DNA of 64,000 nucleotides, from assembly GCA_030267565.1 (NCBI GenBank), contig BRXU01000023.1, forward strand, positions 62,001-126,000, given 5' to 3'. The notes under the pieces were generated by a model that worked only from the letters and a program-made list of their open reading frames with translations, did no database searches and had not been told where the DNA came from. Source of the DNA: Pleodorina starrii. Lineage: Eukaryota; Chlorophyta; Chlorophyceae; Chlamydomonadales; Volvocaceae. Position numbers and translations under genes: made by a program. Every line of letters starts with the position of its first letter. The first letter of the stretch is position 1. Shown piece by piece: positions 12,151 through 24,900 of the stretch.

Positions 12151-12913
12151 GGTGACAGTATGGGTTTGATATTATCTAGTCGATCGTTGTGCAAGGCGGG
12201 GTCCTCGATAAAACGGCCGGAGTGGCTGCAGTGTTTTCCCTCGTTTTCCGACGTGGTACGGCGAAGCGAGTCGCTGCCGGATCGCCGTGCTCGCTACAGG
12301 GCTGCATAACTTCACAGCTGTGCCTTTGATGTTCTGTAGTACCGTAAATGAGACGCGCTATGGCAACATTTCAGCCGATTGCAGCCAAGCCTTCACTGAT
12401 GTCCACAGGGAAACGGGGGGCCGAGTCAGCATTGCCATGTTCCCTGCTCTTCATCCGTTGAAGACTATGAAGCATCCCAGGATTGGTGACCAAGGTTTGA
12501 TAAGAGAGGGACGACCCTACGGGCTGCAATTCGCCAAACTCCGTCTGTGCCGTGCCGTGCCGTGCCGACAGCAGTAACTTGCACGCCATCACGCTGGTGG
12601 TCACAGCCAACAGCTGGCCTCTCTTGGAGTGCCGTGCATACTGTACTGGTGGCCCTGCAGCTGGTGCACGCCTGAGCTGGCATCCCCCGAACAAGGCCGC
12701 AGCTGCCACTACACCCGTCGCACACACATACACACACGCATGACACGCCGCCGACCTAACAAGGCACGCCAAGCAAGGAAATTCCGCCACGCTCAAACAA
12801 ACACATGTATTGAAGACCGCTGTGTAGATTGACCATGGTAAGACCGTCGTACACAAAGACCTTCCACGTTCGGCCTCCGGGGTGCAGGCGTGGGCTTTCT
12901 TCATCCCGTTCTC
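12151..12913. other. FAP44 3' flank and acyltransferase promoter region
   Basis: About 760 bp between the FAP44 stop and the acyltransferase start, both on the minus strand. It must hold the FAP44 3' UTR and the upstream gene control region. I found no sense-strand TGTAA here, so the FAP44 polyadenylation signal is not identified. A CA-rich run lies at about 12722-12740. Confidence 0.65.
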
Positions 12914-15900
12914 TCATGTGTACATGCTCGTGTCCTTCCTCCGCAGCGCCACAAGCTGTGTCTTGAGGCGGTCGATCTCCTGCGCCTGCGCGTTGACCAG
13001 CTGCACCAGCGCATCCCGCTCCTCCACCTGTGAAGCCCAAAGGATCCGAGGGAGGACGCATGCTCACGGCGCGACACGCGGTGGGGCGGGGGCGCATGAC
13101 CGGCTGACAGGTAGCGGGAGGCCGCTGGGTGTATAAATTCGCTGGGTGTGCGCTGCGGCCTGCATGCCCAATTCCGGGCAGGGGGCCAGCTGGTGGCAAA
13201 CTCGGCCCAGTACAGTACCCTGGCAACGGCCGTCAGCCGTGAGAACGATACGGTACCAGTACCGTACTCAGTTCGAAGCTTGCGCCATCCTCGTGACAGT
13301 GCGCCACGAAGTGGACCGCAAAGCAGCAGCCGACGTCCGGCGTGTCCACACACGCTGGGCACACGCACACAACGCCGCATGCTTCACATAATGACGCAGA
13401 TACCGGTACCCTGGTTTCTCCGTACGGTACGTCTCCGAAACCCAAGCACGCAACGCACCTCGGCCTTGCGCTGCTGCACGGGGTCCGAGAACAGCCCCTT
13501 GCGGGTGGCGGTGAGGCCCGTCTCCAGCTTGCGCTGCGCGGCCGTCAGCTCGCTCACTGCGTTGAGGCAGGCGGTGTTCTCCCGCGTCAGCACCACCAGC
13601 TCATCCATGCGCGCCGCGATCTTGGCGTCCCACTCGGCCAGCTCACGAGCGTATTGCAGCTCCTGCAGTGCAGCCAGCCGACAGGCGGATGGCGAGAACA
13701 GCACCGCACCGCGTTCACGTCTCGTCAGTTATCCCGCCGCATGCGGCCAGCGCGCTCCTCCGAGTTCAGAAGCCCCATCGTGCCAACAACTTCAGTTAGA
13801 GGGCCGTGCGCCGCACTGCAGCCGCTCTTTCGCCAGACAGCAGCATGCTCAAAGCAGGAGGGAGGCCCGCACCGTGGACAGCCCCATGCGCTGCGCATCC
13901 ACGCGCCTGCCCGCTCATTGCCACTGCAGACCTTTCCCGTCCCTGAGCGTCCCCTGATCCGGTCCCTGCGCTTCCCGTCCCTGCGCCTCCGCTCCCACCC
14001 CAACCACCACTCGCCTGCTTCCTGAGCTCCTCCTTGAGGTCCTCCGTCCCGCGGCTGCTGCTCACTTTGTCCAGCAGCTCCAAGTCAATCACCTGACCGA
14101 ACTTGAGCATCTGCACGTCGTGCGCGCGCGCCTCCAGCTCGGCGACCTGCAGCGGAGGAAGGGCGGTAACAGGGCACACAAGAGGAGTGAGGCGGTGCAG
14201 CGAGAGCCTGGAAGCCAACGAGTCAGTTCAGTCCTGTGAAGCCGAAGCCGCATTACCAGCCCCTTTACGGCACGGTCCGGGCGTGGTGGGGCTTCCGCGT
14301 GTGGCAGGCGGCCGCCAGAGGCGTCAGCATGCGCAGCGGTAAGATGGGTTGGGTAGCGGCCCTTCGCGCAAGGCAGCGGCCGCGGAACAGGGCGACAGGA
14401 TTGCATCCACGCACGGGGCGATGCCCTGGCAAGCTTTGGTACGGTCACCCCAGGGCAGCCGCACCTTCTTCTCCTTCTCGGCCTTGTCCTTGAGCAGCGC
14501 CGCCTGCTCGCGCTTGAGGTCCTTGTGCGCCGCGCGCAGCGCCGCCTTCTCGTCCTCCAGCTCGTCCACCCGCCGCTGCAGCCGCCGCAGCTGCGTGGCG
14601 CTGAACACCAGCGCAGCCGACAGGTCGTCCGGCAGGCAGCCGTCGATCAGGTACTCCACCTGCACAGGGTGGCCCAGAGGGAGGGCGGCAGGGAGGGAGG
14701 GAATACATATATACATATGAATCCGCCCAAAGGGAGGAAGGGAGGGAGGGAAAGTCCCGTGTCAAACCGCCGATCCTCCACGCCAGGCGCTCGGGGACGA
14801 CTGACCCGCGGTATGACAGCGCGTGCGCAGGGCCAGGCGCGTGCACTGGGCGCAGGGTTGGCCAGCAGTCCCAGTTCAGGTGGATGGTTGCGACGGGTTG
14901 AGAATGAACCCCAACCGGTCCATCGGCGCATACGGCACCGCGCCGCACACTGTTGCGGTGCGGCCGCAGACCCGCCGCTCCGACAGAGCGCCCAGCGACC
15001 AGACCAGGGACAGCCACCTGACGAAGGCAAGGCAAGACAGGACAAGGACGCAGCGCACCGCGGGAGCGCACCCGTCCAGCCACGCACCCACCCAGCCAGC
15101 CACCCACCTGGTGCATCTTGAGCGACACCACCACCTCCACCTGGTTGAGCCGGCCCTGCTTCTCCTTCTGGAACTCCGCCATGTCCGCGTTGACGGCAGC
15201 CAGGCCCTGCTCCACCAGCCGCTGCTTCTTGGCCAGAGCCTCCTTCTCCTTGCGAAGCACCTGCAGCAGCAGCAGCAGCAGCAAGCACGCAGACATCAGT
15301 ACACCACCGCGCGGCCAGCCAGCCAGCCAGCCAGCCAGTGCTATGTGGTGGGGTGCGGTACCGTTTGCGGACGGTTCACAGCGCGGGAATGGGGCTGGTA
15401 GAGTCAGCCGCTACGGTACAGGCCTGCGCGTGCATGCCATCTTCACTGGTACCCATGAATGTGTGACCGTTTGTGGAGTAATGGGTTGGGTCGGGCTGGG
15501 TTGGATTGGGTTGCAGGCATTGTCGCTCTAACAGGGATGCCTTGAATCACCCTCCACGGGGCTCACCTCGATGGTCTTTTGGAACTCTGCAATCATGTCC
15601 TCCTCGTCCAGCCGCTTCTCGCGCAGGTCGCACACCCGCTCGTACACCGACTGGTCGCAGCCCGCCGGGCAGACCTCCTCGCCGCCGTCGTCGTCATCGT
15701 CGGCCTCGTCGTCGCCTGGGCACCCGCCAAGCCGCGGAGCAGAGCGGAAGGGAAGCGGCAGAGCAAGTCAGCAACCACATGCACGAGGACGAAAGCCCTG
15801 GACCTAGAGCCTCACCTAGGAAACGAAAAGCTGGCCGCCCAACGCAGCACGCTGCCGCTCCCCCGGGCAGTCACCTCAGGGCGCTCCCAGCGCCAACCCC

Positions 15901-18900
15901 AGGACCATGTGCTCACCGTTAGGATACGGTGCTTGTAACCCGCCGCACTTTCCGAATACACGTACCGGTACGCACTCACACACACACACACACGCACACA
16001 CGTGCACGCACACACGAGGGCACAACGCACCCATCTCGTCCTCGTCATCGTCGTCGTCGCTGTCGTAGTCGTCGTCGCCGCCGCCGGCCTTCTTCTTGGA
16101 GCGCTTGATGCGGCGGTGGAAGATGCGCACCAGCGGCTCGCGGTAGGGGTCCGTCTCCGGCAGGATGGCGTCCAGCTCCGCAATCACCGCCGCCCGCCGC
16201 GCGATCAGCCCCTCCAGCTCCACGCGCTTCTGCTCCAGCTTGTCGGTGCACTCCGTGATCTTGTCCACGATCTCCTGCTTGTCGTCCAGCTTGGCCTGCC
16301 GCTTCTGCAGCAGCACGCTCTCGCGCTTGTCGAACTCACGCAGCAGCTGCAGCTCCTGCAGCATCACCAGCAGCCGCATCTCGCCCGCCTTGACGTCCGC
16401 CTCCAGACCCAGCTTCTCGGCCTTGAGCGCGCCGTGCGCGTCGTCGAAGGCCTCGATCATGGAGTTGATCTCCTCTGGTGGGGGTGGGGGTGGGGGCCAG
16501 CACCGGCGTCGCGCGGGTGCGGCCGCAAACAGGCGCGGAGGGAAGCTCGGCGTTGGTTCCGCTTCGGCAGCTGCTCTCAATTCCCGCCAACTCTACTGGT
16601 TGCGTCGCTCCGCGCGGGCCCCAAGTACGGCACGGCACGGCACTGCACGACACAGGCCTTTGCCGCCCGACTGCGCCTCGCACAGGGAATGCCCCTGTGC
16701 GCACCACCCTGCGCCGCCCAGAACGAACGGCCCGTCCCGCCACAACTCAGCCCAATTGAGCCCAATCCAACCCAACCCAGCCTCAATCCTCAAGACCCAA
16801 ATCCCCACCGGTCAGCTTGTTGCGCATGTGCTCCACTCGGCGGCGGTTGTAGGCTGCCAGCCCCTTCTCCAGCTCGCTCTGAGGCACCGCCGCCATCATC
16901 TTGGCCAGGGCCTCTTCAGACGCGCTCAGCCCGCCAGGCCCCCCGGGGCCCCCACCGCCACCGCCAGCCGCACCGCCGCCCGCGCCGCCGCCGTGCGCCG
17001 CCGGCCCAGCCGCGGCGCCCGCCGGCCGCTTGGCTCCCGCCGTCGCAAAGCCGCCTAGGCCGCCCGCGGCCACCGCAGCCGCCTTGCGCTCCTCCTCCTG
17101 CTTGCGCGCCGCGAAGGCGGCCAGGTCGTCGTCCGTGACCGCCTCGCGCGCCTCCGCGGGCTGCTCGTCGGGCAGCAGCGAGGCGGGGATGGAGGCGAAG
17201 GGCGCCAGGTAGGCGGTGGCCGTGGTCTCGGCGTCGGCGCCGCCGCCGCCGCCGGCGACGCCGCTGCCGCCGCCGGCCGTGGAGGATGCCAGCGCCGCCA
17301 GGTCTGCCAGCGCGTTGAGCTTGACCCGCACGTCGCTGAGCACCTTGCGTTTCACGTCGCGCAGCGCAAAGAACTTCTCGTTGAAGGCGTGCTTGATGTC
17401 GTACAGCGCCTCCTCCAGCTCCAGCATGGCGTGGCGCTTGCGCTGCGGCGTCATGCGCTCCTCCTGAGGTCCACACCGCGAACAGAGCCGAGGGAGCGAA
17501 CCAAAGCGAGTTTCTTAGGAGGCGGGGCATTTTCGCATTTGGGGGCCGCGTGTGCGAGGCTGGCTGTATGGCAGAAGTTTGGGATTCGCTCCGAGGGCTT
17601 GGCAGTGTCCAGGTTAAGCTAGAGGGGTGTGTGTGCTTGGATGTGGTTATGCAGTAGGTGCAGGCACGTGGCGCAAGCGACTGTGTCCGAACTCCAAAGT
17701 GTTGGAATGGGCGGCGCGAGGAGCGCGGACGACGCCGCGACGGCCGCACAGACGCACCTCCGGAACCACGAAGTTGGGGTCGCTCTTGAGCTTGAAGTCG
17801 CCAATCGTGCGGCGCGCCTCCTGCAAACCATGAAACCATCGAACATCAGCAGCAGCGCCCTGAGCAACAGTACCGGTACGTCTCACTACAGTCGAAGCCC
17901 TGTTCACAAGCAGCAAGCGCCGGTCATCCAGCAGGAGGACCGCCAACGCAGTCGCACGAACGGCCAGCTGCTGCCCGGGGCTGCCCCCGCGCTCTAGAGG
18001 CGTCGCCGACACACCGACCCATGGGCCCACCTGGATGGCCTTGAGGTCCGCGGGACTATCGTAAGTGTCGTCCGGCCGCGTGGCGTTGAACGCCGCCCAC
18101 TCGGCTTCGCGCCGCTTGCGAGACAGGCGGCGCAGGTCCGCCTTATTCAGCTTGCCGCTGGCGGTGCCCTCCTCCAGTGCCGCCGTGGCCTCCGCCAAGC
18201 GGGCGCGCGCGGGTGCCGCCGGGTCGCCCGCGGAGCCGCCGCCCGTATCGCTGCCCTTGCGGGCGTCGCCGCCCATGTCCCGCCCCGTGCCTTCGGCGCC
18301 GGCGGCGGCCGCGGAGGCCGCCGCCGCCGCTGCGGCCCTCAGCGCCGCCAGCTCTGCGCGCGTCTCCTCCGACAGCTTGGCGGTGCGGAAGGTGGTCACG
18401 ATGCTGCCGTTGCGGAGCGAGTACAGCGCCTGCGTGCGTGGGTACCGTAATGGGCCGTAGGCGGGTAGGTAGCAGCGCGCGTAAGGTACCATATTTTTTG
18501 AAGTTACGACAGCGAAACCCCAAGTGACAAAGGAACCAACCGAAAAGACGAACAGCAAGTGAAAACCGGTACCCAGCGCCGCTTGTCATAAAGCCCAGCG
18601 CTGCACGCACCCCTTCCCGCACCGCGCTGCGACCGCACTCACCACCCGCTCCGTCTCCACGCCCTCCAGGAAGTACGCCCTCAGCTTGGCCAGCCCCAGG
18701 CGCTGCCGCTCGCTCTCCCACGCCAGCTCCAGCCTCGCCACCTCCTCCCGGCGCAGCGCCTCCGCCTCCATCAGCTCCCGCAGCCCCGGGTCCACCTCCA
18801 GCTCCTCCCGGCTCAGCCGCAGAGCCTCCGCCTGCGACTCGTTCTCAGCAAGCAGCGACTCGAACTCCGCGCGGATGCGGGCCAGCCGCTCCCGCACAGA

Positions 18901-21900
18901 CAGCTTCTTCTCCTCGGCCATGCGGACCTGGGGGGCGGGCGGGAAAGGGCCGGGAAAGGGGAGGGAAAGGGAGAGAATGTCAGATGCGGAGTAGAACGGG
19001 TAACAGGGTTGAGGAAAAAAGGCAAATGTGGAGGGGCACAGCGGCAGGCAGGTGGTCAGTGTCTCGGCCGCTTTTCCGACTGCAAAGGTGGCGCGCGGCG
19101 CCTTGGGAGCGAGGACGCTTGCGGAAAGAGAGCGGCGCGAGCACCTCCCATGGCTGCGTTGCGCAGCGCTGTTTCAACTTTATACTCCCAGAGTAGCCTC
19201 GCGGTGCCCAAAAGCACCGCAGGAATCGCACCCGGCGACAGCACACATGCTGGACCAAATTCCGCGGCGCGAAGCCAACTGCGCGCGTGCGTGCCCGGGG
19301 CAGCAGCACCACGTAGTTCACAGTTTTAACCAGGCGCCGCGCCGCACCTGTTGGTCTCGCTCGGCCTGCTGCTTCTCCTCCTCCAGCGTGTAGGCGGTGG
19401 GCGAGGTCACGTCCGCGGGCGCCGACGGGAGAGACTTGGCGTCCGGCAGGACCTCTTGGGGCGGCTCCTGCGCCTCCACCGCGCCCGTCAGCTGAAGAGC
19501 CTGCGGACACACGAGACAAGCACACACACACGGGCGAGGTGCGGTGCGGCGCGGTGCGGTTCGTTTTTCCTGATACGACAACAAAATGGCAAATGGACAG
19601 GACGGCGGACAGCGAGGCCTGAGGGCACTGGGCAGTGGGCACTCACCAGCAGGTGCACCGCGCCGTCTCGCGCGGCAGACAGCAGGAAGGCCCCGTCGTA
19701 CGACACCGCCACCGACGTGATGCGGCCCGCCTGCATGTCGTGCAGAGGGCTCTCCCAGAAGGGCCCCGCGGGAGAGCCGTACGGACCTGGGGGCAGACAG
19801 GCAGGCGGGCGGGCGCCACAGCGGGCAAGCGATGTGTGGGGAGAGCACTGCATGGTGTGATGGTGGTGGTGGTGGTGGTGGTGGTGGTGGGCGGGGGGTG
19901 GTGGTGCACTGGGGGCACTGGGCGCACTGCGACTGCAGCGCGGGTGAGAGGCCGAGCCGAGCCGGGCTGCCTTGGCTGCGGGGACGGCGGGAGGTTCGGC
20001 GCCGCCGCATGTGTGCAGAGGGCCCCCGAAGCGCCCAGACGGGCGAAGGGCCGCTGGGATCCGTGCGCGCGGCATTGTCCGCCCGAGCTCCGTAGATCAA
20101 AACAACCAGCTAGACCTTCCGGTCACTCACGTCACCATTCCCGATTATTCTCAAGCGTGCGCCATACGAGGAGCCGCCCCTCCCTCCTCGCGACCCCGCC
20201 CCGCGCCGTGTGCGGTTCACGCGCGGCTGCCTCACCGTCCAGTGGCTGCACCCGCACCAGGCCGTCCCCGCTGCCCAGCAGCGCCAGGCCGCCGTCCGCC
20301 GTGTAGCCGAAGAAGGTGACGGGCGCGGAGGCGAAGCCGTCCATCAGGGCAACCGCCAGCGGCTCCGCCATGTTCACACGCCACACCTGCGACACACCCA
20401 GCGGCAGCGCAGCGCGGCCCCCAAAAGCTTAAGCGATGGGCTGACGAGGATACCGCACGCCCTCTAGCGCGGCTGTCCAGGCTGTCCTTTGCCGCCGCCG
20501 CCGCCGCGCAGGACCCCGGCAAGGTTGACAGGTCCAGGCCGACGCCACTCTGGGGTCCACCAGGCCGGCGGCACTCTGGGGTCTGCCGACGCGATTTGCA
20601 GGCCGACGCCAAGGAACGTTTGGGGTCCGCGGGCGGCGCGAAGCGGAAGGGAGCGCGAGAAGCACTGCACACCTCCCGGCGCACTCCAGGCGCGTGGTGT
20701 TTTCACGGCGCGAGCGCTCAGTGAGAACCCAGGAAGCTGGAGGCGCAGCTTCGGGTACGTGGCTAGCTGGTAGGCCCGGCCCGAGACACCCCCCTCGGCG
20801 TTTCCCCCGTGCGACCCCGCTACCTTGCCCTCCCGCCATCAGCGTCCGCTGTTCGCCTGGGAGGGTCGCCTCGGTATCGGTAACCTCGCTGCCGGTTACT
20901 TCCTACCTTCTTTCCGCCCTCATCAGGCCCCTGCCCTCGCAACGGCCTGGTTTTCCCTCACCTTTCGCGCGGCGTGGCCGTTGCCTCCCGCCGTGACCAG
21001 CAGCGTGGCCGGGTCGTCGGGCGCCAGGGCGATGGTGAGCAGCTCGCCGCTGGATGACGCCACTTCATCGGGGCCGCCCTGGTCGGCCTCATCCGCCTCG
21101 TCATCACCCTCGCCCGCCTGCTCGCCGTCGCCCTTCTCGCCGCCCTCCTCGCCGCCCTGCGCGACACCCGACAAGTCACACAGGGCCGACGCACAGCGCC
21201 ACCCAACGTCACCAAAAATCAGGGTCGCGCGCAAAGGATGGCGCGGAGCCGCGGAGGGGTGGTGTGATGGGCCGACGGCGCCGCGCACTTATGGAAACGG
21301 GAGCAAAGCCTGGAAGGAGCTACAAATTGGGGAAAGGGCAGAGCCTTAGAGGGCTGCCCAGGCCCGGGGCCGACGAGAGACTACACACGGGCCAACGCTT
21401 CAGCACGTGCTATGGGGGCCAGCGCGCAATGGAGGGGAACACAGCGTGTCGCCCGGCATCACCTGAGCGCCCCCCGCCGCCCCTCCCCCTCCGCGGACGC
21501 ACCTCAGCGTCACCCTCGGCGGCGTCGGCGTCCTGTCCCCCGCCGGCACCCTCCTGCCCGTCGCCGTCCTCCCCGCCGTCGTCGCCCTCCTTGCGGTCCT
21601 TGCCCTTTTTGGACTTCTTCTTGGGCCGCTTGGGCTTCGGTACGCAGAAGTTGTACGTCTGTATGACAGCATCTGGCCATTCGTACGAGTGGTGCGTGTC
21701 GAGGTCCTCCGGCGGCAGCGGAACCTGGTGTCAAGGGCCGCAGTGCGTCGGGCGCACGTGTGGGGTCCAGTCAACCGAACGCATTGCAGCTTGGTGCGCC
21801 CGTGCAATGCAGCGTGCGCGCTGTTCCGTTCTGGCCACACAGACCTCGCCGCTCAGTCTGTTGTGCAGTGCGCGCTGTCCTCGCACCCCTGCCCCCGTGT

Positions 21901-24900
21901 CATTCATCCATCCACCCGCAGAGATGACATCTGCGCTCCGCCGCGCCCCTAAGCTGCGGGGCGGCTACCCTTGGCTAGTGTCAGGCCCTGTTACAATCTT
22001 AAGAAACGGTGCGGTGCGGTACAGATACGGTCAGGCCCTGTTAGAATTTTAGAAACAGTGCGGTACAGGTACGGTCAGGTACGGTACGCCCAAACACGAA
22101 CCTGCAGGATGCTGCCCCGGCTGGTGCCCAGCAGCAGCACATCGCCATCCGCACTCCACGTGGCACATGTCACCGCGCCGCCGCCCTGCGCCAGACGAAC
22201 GTACGCGCGAGGCACCAGCGCGCCCCACGCCGCCGCGTCGCCTTGCCTCTCCGGCCGCGGCGCTAGGGGCGCCACGTCGAAGAAGAAGACGGTGCCGTCC
22301 TCGCCACACGTGGCCAGGCGGCCGCCGGCGCCGCCGGCCTTCGGCGACACCGCCAGCGCCAGCACGGCGCCCTTGTGGGGCTTGGCCACGCCCGCCAGGG
22401 CGAGGCCCTCGGGGAAGGGCGACGAGTCGGCGGCGGCAGCGGCCTCGGCGGCGGCGCCGTCTGCCTCCGCCGCGTTGACGTCCACCTCATCGATCTGGGG
22501 TCCGGCGCGTGTGTAGACGCGCACGACGCCGTCCCGGTATCCCGCGACGGCGGCCATGGCGGCGGGCGCGATGGCGGCGGGTAGGGCCGCGAAGGCGGTG
22601 ATGGGCTGAGAGCAGGCAGCCTCGGCCAGGGTTGCGCCGGTCCTGCGAGGGCGGGCCAGGGCGCGGCGCAGGGCACGGGGGGCGGGGGTAGGAAAGAAAG
22701 GATGATACCGCGGCTCGGGGACGGAGGCAACGCTGGGACCCCATCCTCTCACATCCCACCGCGTGCTCACCCACAGACCCACGCACCCACCCACCCCACC
22801 CTCCCCACACCTGTAGTCCAGCACGCGCATCTGGCCGTCCCTGCTGGCGCTGATGCACGCGTGCGACTGAGGCGACAGAGCCAGGCCCGCCACGGCGCCT
22901 GCCGGGTACCTGCCCACGCACAAGATGGAGGCGCCCTTGCCTGCAGGGACAGGCGGGTAGGCGGGTAAATGGGTGGTTAGATGGATGGCCGTGATGGGAA
23001 CTGTACTTCAACGTCCACATTGGAAGGCCCACGGTGAGCTGCCAGCCGGCGCTTGGGTTCTCAACGCGGCGTTCTCATCATGTGCCTTCCACGACGGGGC
23101 AACCCCAAGGACAACGTCCCGCCCAGGCTCTGTCTCCCCAAGTGCCGCGCCGGCCATAGCCTCTTCTTGCCACCCTCCCATCCAGGACAACCGCTCCTAG
23201 ACTGCAACCCCTTCCAGCCCACATCACGGTCCGCCACGCCTGCCGCGCACACGCAACCGCGCCCGCGAGACCTGGACCACCCTCGTGGCGCACACACACA
23301 CACACTCACTCAAGGATCCCGACACCGGCAGCGCGACCACGTAGATGCGGCCCGCGCGATCTACCGCCACCCAGCGGCGGCCCTCCCACAGCAGCGACAT
23401 GACGTGCGCCCCCGCCGCCAGCAGCACCTCGTCCAGCGGCCGCAGATCCAGACTGTTACCGTCCTCGCGCGGCTCGGCGTCGTTAACCTGCGGTGCACCG
23501 GGCCCCGCAAGCGTGAGATGGACGGGTCGTCGCGATCGCGGTCTGGAAACCGGCTGGAGCATCCGGCCGCCTGGCCCCGCCAACCCACCCAGCCACCCAC
23601 CTGGTTGAAGTCCCACACGCGCACGTAGCCGTCGGCTCCCGCGGACAGGATCACCCCGGTCGCCCGGTCGTGCAGCAGCACCTCCACGGGGCCGTCGTGG
23701 CAGGGCTTGCCACCCGGCCGCAGCAGCACCACCTGGCGTTGCGGGAGGAGGGAGAGGCAGCGGCAAGCGAGAGAGCGGCGGAAGGAGTTGGGTTTCAAAG
23801 CAAACCTTTTTGAACCCTGCACCCCACGACCCCCCACAACCGCCATTTCTGCGGCTGTCCCCGTGTGCGCAACGACCACCGACGCCCTGCGCAGCCGCCA
23901 GCCGCGACCACCCTCCCACCCTCACCCTCACACCCCCACCCTCCCTCCCTCCCACCCTCCGAGCCCCCCGCCGCCTCCGCACCTTGATGAGGCCTCCGTC
24001 CCACAGCAGCAGCTCCCCGGTCTCCGTGGTGGACAGCACCTTGCCGTCCGGCAGCTCCACAAAGCCCGCCACATCGCTCAACTCCACATTGCCGAACTTG
24101 CCCAGCGCGCCCTGCAGCTTCAGACCCGTGAAGGTGGAGGCCATGCGCCAGAAGCGGATGTGGCCCTGGCCTGCAGCGCGACGAGTGGTGGTGGGGGGCG
24201 GCGGCGGCGGCATGGGGTGTCGGCGCAGGGGGGGCGTCAGCCGGCGATGGCGCCCTGTCGCGGCAGCGTGCCGGCAGGCCCGCACCGTCGGGGCGGCCGC
24301 ACCGGCCAGTTCCATTTCGCCATGGAAGGGAGCGCAACACGCAGAGCATTAGACGGCGTCGGACCGTGTGCCGCATATGACCCGCTTGCCGCTCGGGACA
24401 GAGAGTTTGGGGCCGCTCGAGCGCTGGTGCGTCGCGCATCGTTTGCTGCCAACACCCTTTGCTGCGAATACCCCCGTGCGCGCTCGCGTCTCCGCAGCTC
24501 GCCCGCATGGCGCACCCGAGGTGGTGAGCTGGCCCTCGAAGTAGGGCGAGAAGGCCACCGTGTAGACGTCCTGGCTGAAGGCCTTGGCGCGCAGCACGAT
24601 CGATTCGGCGCGCCAGTCCCACAGCGTGAGCAGAAAGTCGGGGAAGGAGCCCACGGACGCCAGTGTGTCGCCCTTGAGGTCAAACGCGAGTGCCATGTAC
24701 GCGCGCTCGGTGCCGGCGCGGAGCACCTGCGACCAGGCGGAACGATCAGGGCTGGGCAGGTCAGGAACGTGGGCGAACCGATGCGTCATGTCATAAGAGG
24801 TCCCAAACACGGAACATCTGTCCACGCAGCGAGATGCTGGGGAGCAGGCTCACGAGAACCTGATTCAAGACCACCCCACAAAAGTGCGCTTAGCCCGTCA

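Noticed and set aside
16002..17138. 378-aa + strand frame
   Set aside because: It is antisense to FAP44 coiled-coil exons whose frames, phases and family match are clear; Leu/Gln/Pro-rich composition is what antisense of Glu/Lys/Gln coiled coil gives.
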